DNA of 7,604 bases from Candidatus Zixiibacteriota bacterium (GTDB lineage Bacteria > Zixibacteria > MSB-5A5 > SM1-73), in NCBI GenBank assembly GCA_023129805.1, contig JAGMBK010000087.1:1-7604 (forward strand). The letters are read 5' to 3'. Shown piece by piece: positions 4,223 through 7,604 of the stretch (its first letter is position 1; every line of letters starts with the position of its first letter). The position numbers and the translations under genes are program-made. The notes below the pieces were generated by a model. It worked only from the letters and a program-made list of their open reading frames with translations. It was not told the DNA's origin and did no database searches.

Positions 4223-6270
4223 AATCCTTCTTCAGATAATGAGACGGTATAGATGGGAAAACGCCAGAGTTGGGATTGGCGGCTAAGCTTGAAGTTTATA
4301 TCCAGATTCAGGTGATGGTCTTTGATCCCGAACTCCTGGCATCTTGCTGCATTACCCATCTGGACTAACTCCTTGTGTTCAATCTGATCTTCTTTGATGT
4401 AACAAAAGCTTCTTTCATCTTGGTTCCCCGGAATGGCCAAGCCAAATTCAATCCCGAACCATAAGTTGACTCTCGCCGAATAATTATTTACCAAAAGATA
4501 TGAAATGTCCAACTTAGAACTGTTTGGTTTAAGGCAGATCTTTTTTGCCACGGTAAGTGGTGCTCTTTTGTCCCTCACCCACACGAATCCATCCCGGTAT
4601 AAGGTGAGATCAAAACCTTTTTCCCCACGTTGCATCTTATAAAGATATGGCTGGTTTACAAAATCTCCCTGTTCGGGATATCGACATGCGGAGAAATCCT
4701 CCACCTTTGTCTGCTCCCCCAGAAAATGATCGATCAGAGAACCACGTCGATACCAATCATAGGTCAAAAACTTCTCCAGCCCCTCCTCCTTGGTTAGGAT
4801 AAGATCGTGGATGCTGGCCACCTGCTCATTCTGCTCATCTTGCTGTTTTTCCTGCCTCTCCAAAAGCTTATTGTGATATCCCTCTTCTCTTCTGGTCAAG
4901 GTATCCAAAAGATTTACACTTTTTGGCTTAAAATCCAACTCGAACAAACTCCCTCCAGAAGAGAGGGAGAAATACAAACTGAAAATGGGGGTATGCACTA
5001 AAAGCTCATCTCTGCCATCTTTATCAAAGTCAATAACCTGGTGGTCCACCCAATTCTTGGCAGTATGAGTAAGCTCATCTGCAAGCTTTTCTGCTTGGAT
5101 AAGATTTTCGTAAACCGCGGAACGGAGATGAGGAAGATACAATCCACCGAACACCCCATGCCAGTAAGGACAATTACACTGTCCCTTCCACAAAAAGTCT
5201 TTTGCTTTATTTAATTTGGTTTTGCTTTTCCGTTTCTGATTTTCGATTTCGCTGATCTTTAAGCTTAAGTTAAGCATCTTCTTGTGCATGTTGTTGGCTT
5301 CAGGATATTTTGCCAGAAAGTTTCGCCAGAAGCCGCCCCTTACGAAGGGTCCAAATCGCTCATACAGATTCTGTTCTTTCAAGATGTGTTCAAATTCCTC
5401 ATATTCGGCAAAGGCGCGGGCAGGCAAAGCCCACTGCATCATCTCATGATAGGAGGCGGTGGGAAGATAAATCCTCCCTTTTGGAGGAAGCAAATTTAAG
5501 GCATCTTTCAGATGAATCATCTCGATCCAATTTGCATTGTGCTCAATTTCATCAAAGAATCTTTCGATCCATCTATCTTTGAAGCAGTGCTCATATGTCT
5601 GGGGCCACACTCCGAATTTTTCTCCATCATCTCCATACACGATCAGATTTTCTCCATTCTCGGAGGCGATCTTCTTAAAATATTTAATGGTCTTCTCCGG
5701 TTCTTTAAAGGGGATGGAGTAGCGCAAAAATTTGGAGGAGGAGAAGAGAGCCAAAAGGTGCCCTTCCTCTTCGGTGAGATAATAACCTAAAAGCTCTTCA
5801 TCTGAGAGCCCGGAATATTTGAAATGGGAATCGTCCACAATGGTATACCTCACCCCTGCTTCAGATAAAGCTTTGGGAAGATGGGGTTCCCAGATCCTTT
5901 CTGCCAGCCACAGCCCCACCGGTTGGGTGTCAAATTCTTGTCTTAAAAAATCTGTCAGTTTCTGGATCTGTCCGATCTTGTCGCTATCCGGGACGACCGC
6001 AAGTATGGGTTCATAATATCCTCCGGTGAGCATCTCCACCTGACCTCTCCCAATCATAGATCTCAATTTGTCCATGATTTCCGGATGATGCTTTTTTATC
6101 CATTCAAGCAGAATTCCGGAGAAATGCAAGCTTATCTTGAAGCGGGGGTGTCTTTCTAAGATCTCCAGGAAGGGGAGATAGCTGTGGGTGAAAGCATGCT
6201 CAAACACATGTTCAAAATTGCCAATGGGCTGATGATTATGAATGGCAAAAGCGAATTTGATTTTTTTCAT
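4114..6270 (-). CDS. GH57 4-alpha-glucanotransferase / alpha-amylase
   Basis: Encodes 718 residues of a cytoplasmic-type glycoside hydrolase family 57 enzyme that cleaves and re-forms alpha-1,4-glucan bonds in maltodextrin or glycogen. There is no signal peptide. Conserved regions appear in order: HNHQP (11-15), GGYYEP (83-88), WLAERIWEPH (121-130) with E124 as nucleophile, and YGDDGEKFG (212-220) with D214 as acid/base. These sit almost exactly where the catalytic pair lies in the Thermococcus litoralis enzyme (E123, D214). The catalytic barrel covers about 1-300, a helical DUF1925-like segment about 300-395, and a beta-rich DUF1926-type C-terminal domain about 405-715 (starts FDKDGRDELLVHTP). 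A Gln/Glu-rich insert (471-483) and a Lys-rich one (345-355) may explain the extra length over the roughly 660-residue relatives. The start is ATG at 6268-6270 with GGGGGAAG upstream. Transferase versus amylase cannot be separated from sequence alone. Its last 36 codons are partly duplicated at 2088-2196. Confidence 0.93.
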   Translation of the reverse strand: MKKIKFAFAIHNHQPIGNFEHVFEHAFTHSYLPFLEILERHPRFKISLHFSGILLEWIKKHHPEIMDKLRSMIGRGQVEMLTGGYYEPILAVVPDSDKIGQIQKLTDFLRQEFDTQPVGLWLAERIWEPHLPKALSEAGVRYTIVDDSHFKYSGLSDEELLGYYLTEEEGHLLALFSSSKFLRYSIPFKEPEKTIKYFKKIASENGENLIVYGDDGEKFGVWPQTYEHCFKDRWIERFFDEIEHNANWIEMIHLKDALNLLPPKGRIYLPTASYHEMMQWALPARAFAEYEEFEHILKEQNLYERFGPFVRGGFWRNFLAKYPEANNMHKKMLNLSLKISEIENQKRKSKTKLNKAKDFLWKGQCNCPYWHGVFGGLYLPHLRSAVYENLIQAEKLADELTHTAKNWVDHQVIDFDKDGRDELLVHTPIFSLYFSLSSGGSLFELDFKPKSVNLLDTLTRREEGYHNKLLERQEKQQDEQNEQVASIHDLILTKEEGLEKFLTYDWYRRGSLIDHFLGEQTKVEDFSACRYPEQGDFVNQPYLYKMQRGEKGFDLTLYRDGFVWVRDKRAPLTVAKKICLKPNSSKLDISYLLVNNYSARVNLWFGIEFGLAIPGNQDERSFCYIKEDQIEHKELVQMGNAARCQEFGIKDHHLNLDINFKLSRQSQLWRFPIYTVSLSEEGFEKVQQSLVLFPNWKLSLEPQERWEVKILNSFNPLK

Positions 6271-6327
6271 AAAAGCTTCCCCCGGATAATTCTGCCCCTT
6301 TTAATTTTGAAAGGAGGGCAAGAAATG

Positions 6328-6434
6328 TGGAGTGCCCACCTTTAGGTGGACCCCAAAAAAAGCCTATTGTATTTCAAGTTATTACTGGTCCCGCTAAAGT
6401 CGTAGATCCCGCCTCGGCGGGGTGGGACACTCCA
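6328..6434. repeat. 107-bp MITE-like element bounded by imperfect inverted repeats
   Basis: TGGAGTGCCCACC (6328-6340) and GGTGGGACACTCCA (6421-6434) are inverted repeats that differ by one extra base. Inside are two small hairpins, CCACC/GGTGG (6336-6349) and CCCGCC/GGCGGG (6408-6421); the second shares its flank with the hairpin at 907-923. No coding capacity is seen and no clear target-site duplication flanks it. The rest of the gap 6271-6568 holds only AT-rich DNA, with no recognised gene or terminator. Confidence 0.55.
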
Positions 6435-6568
6435 GCTAAGCGACCCCGAAATCTGCTCTTTCAGGGATTTCATTATTTGTTCTCTTGATAAATTATCATA
6501 TCCAAACAAACCTACCCTTTCCTGTTCCCCCAATTCTATTCACGTTCTGAAAAGCCAACAAATCCATG

Positions 6569-7465
6569 TTAAAAGATGCTGATCTTCAGATATTTCTTGG
6601 GGTGTTTCTTTATGTCCTGTATTAATGAATCGACATTTTGGGCGGTTTTCTTAATCTGCTCATACAGGGTGGTGTCATTAATTAGCTGTCCTAAAGTCCC
6701 TTCTCCACTTTCTATTTTGGAGCTCAGATTCTTCAGGGAGATGGAGAGAGAGTCTAGGGTTGTGGTTATGTTGTTCAGCTTTTCCGAGGCGGAGCTGAAA
6801 TTATCTACGGTGCTCTGTAATTTGTCCTTATTTTCTGTCACCATTTTTCTTAGCTCTGCGGAGGTATATGACAAATCTTTAAGTGTTTGATCAAATCGCT
6901 CCTCGTTCCGATCCAGAAGGGCGTTCATCTTCTGGCTGATCTCTTTCAGATTCTTAATGGTTTGAATCAGCGCATCCTGGGAGGATTGAGTTCCCACCAC
7001 CGCCTCCAGATGTCCGGTCAGTCTTCTGATCTCGTTGATCATCTCACCCATCTTGCCCATCACCTCCGGAATGCCGATGTCGTAATATCCTCGGATGGGT
7101 TGAGAAAGATCCAAAAGAGTATCTGAGTAACCGGTCTTAACGGCGATGAATCTTTCTCCCATCAAGCCTACGTTCATTATAGTGAACTGGGCATTCTTCT
7201 TCAGAACCACATCCGTGGTTAAATTGAAGGTGACCAGAACATCCCCCTGATATAGTTTTATCTTTTCCACCTTTCCTTTAGGTACTCCAGAGACAGAGAC
7301 CGGATCCCCTACCTCCAATGATCCCACGTTAGGAAAAATGACGGAGTATTTGTATCGGGTCTGATCGAACCTGATTCCCTTAACCCAGATAAGTCCAAAG
7401 ATGAGGATGGCGCAGGCCAGAAGTACCACCACCCCCACCCTGAGTTCTGTAGTCTTACCTCTCAT
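6569..7465 (-). CDS. mlaD: MlaD/MCE-family phospholipid-transport substrate-binding protein
   Basis: Encodes 298 residues with a single N-terminal membrane anchor (about 10-28, VGVVVLLACAILIFGLIWV) after a short basic leader. An MCE domain follows at about 36-112, with FPNVGSLEVGDPVSVSGVPK, GKVEKI and GLMGERFIAV typical of the family. From about 135 to 290 the chain is long-helical and coiled-coil-like, ending GTLGQLINDTTLYEQIKKTA, a tail common in MlaD-like proteins. MCE proteins form hexameric rings in the periplasm that pass lipids between inner and outer membrane with an MlaE permease and MlaF ATPase. It therefore points to a two-membrane envelope. Neither partner gene lies in the 139 bp upstream visible here. 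The start is ATG at 7463-7465 with AAAGGA about six bases upstream. A 298-bp gap separates it from the GH57 gene, so a shared operon is unlikely. The gene symbol is by family; orthology is not proven. Confidence 0.92.
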   Translation of the reverse strand: MRGKTTELRVGVVVLLACAILIFGLIWVKGIRFDQTRYKYSVIFPNVGSLEVGDPVSVSGVPKGKVEKIKLYQGDVLVTFNLTTDVVLKKNAQFTIMNVGLMGERFIAVKTGYSDTLLDLSQPIRGYYDIGIPEVMGKMGEMINEIRRLTGHLEAVVGTQSSQDALIQTIKNLKEISQKMNALLDRNEERFDQTLKDLSYTSAELRKMVTENKDKLQSTVDNFSSASEKLNNITTTLDSLSISLKNLSSKIESGEGTLGQLINDTTLYEQIKKTAQNVDSLIQDIKKHPKKYLKISIF

Positions 7466-7510
7466 CTTAATCCTTTATTTTTGTTTTCAGAGTCTTCCTA
7501 AAAATAATTG

Positions 7511-7539
7511 CTAATGTTTAAGTATGCGCAAAAAGTCAA
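7511..7539 (-). promoter_or_regulatory. Weak promoter candidate for the mlaD-like gene
   Basis: On the minus strand TTGACT (7539-7534) is followed after 17 bp by CATTAG (7516-7511). The -35 is good and the -10 only three of six. It would place transcription start about 40 bases before the ATG. Its -35 context (GTTGACTTTTT) resembles that of the cassette promoter (CTTGACTTTTG). Confidence 0.35.
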
Positions 7540-7570
7540 CTGTTGCTGTTTTTACCTCTCCCCCTTTGTC

Positions 7571-7604
7571 CCCTTCAGGGTGAATCCCTTCAGGGTGAAC
7601 CCCT
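7571..7604. repeat. 15-bp tandem repeat at window end
   Basis: CCCTTCAGGGTGAAT (7571-7585), CCCTTCAGGGTGAAC (7586-7600), then CCCT of a further unit cut by the window edge. The exact second unit recurs at 2033-2047, and CAGGGTGAACCCCT recurs at 8-21. Each unit contains the small inverted repeat CCCT/AGGG. It is part of a dispersed intergenic repeat family. Confidence 0.75.

Noticed and set aside
4807..6016. Several plus-strand open frames inside the GH57 gene
   Set aside because: They lie wholly opposite a gene with all GH57 catalytic motifs; they are antisense shadows.
6342..6533. 63-codon minus-strand open frame in the gap between the mlaD and GH57 genes
   Set aside because: It covers most of the inverted-repeat-bounded element, shows no recognisable protein features and has no convincing ribosome-binding site.
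7571..7604. CRISPR-like repeat array
   Set aside because: The units are only 15 bp and directly adjacent with no spacers; the other copies are thousands of bases away.

Overview
The window looks like part of a Gram-negative bacterium of the FCB/candidate-phylum kind (Zixibacteria or KSB1-like lineages come to mind). Three things point that way: an MlaD-type MCE lipid-transport protein, a broken secreted protein that pairs a dockerin-like segment with a YPNPFNP-type C-terminal sorting domain, and a GH57 glucanotransferase. No rRNA or other taxonomic marker is present, so this is inference from gene content. Intergenic DNA is full of palindromes and short recurring repeats.

Left part (1-2080). 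A hairpin-bearing repeat and a strong Shine-Dalgarno sequence precede a nucleotidyltransferase gene with a TTG start (88-804). A run of four hairpins (869-1003) follows. Next is a decayed gene for a dockerin-like/YPNPFNP secreted protein (1004-1935). It lacks its 5' end, has two frameshifts, carries a hairpin inside its sorting domain, and is cut off by a 28-bp perfect palindrome. A structured repeat (1981-2080) closes this part.

Middle part (2081-4222). A 116-bp piece of the 3' end of a GH57 gene lies at 2081-2196. It repeats, in direct orientation, the 3' end of the intact GH57 gene at 4107-4222. The first 58 bp are identical and nine of the ten later differences are synonymous. Between the two copies sits a compact plus-strand operon of three unrecognised genes (2473-3213, 3220-3705, 3705-4082), with its own promoter candidate. 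The layout fits a small cassette integrated at the 3' end of the GH57 gene, which kept an intact end on one side and left a displaced fragment on the other. No recombinase is encoded in it.

Right part (4114-7604). On the minus strand are the intact GH57 4-alpha-glucanotransferase/alpha-amylase (4114-6270), a 298-bp gap with a roughly 107-bp inverted-repeat-bounded element, and the mlaD-like gene (6569-7465). The window ends in a 15-bp tandem repeat whose unit also occurs near 2033 and, in part, near position 8.

The housekeeping genes concern maltodextrin/glycogen remodelling and envelope lipid transport and show no obvious functional link. The most interesting unit is the three-gene cassette with its GH57-end direct repeats.
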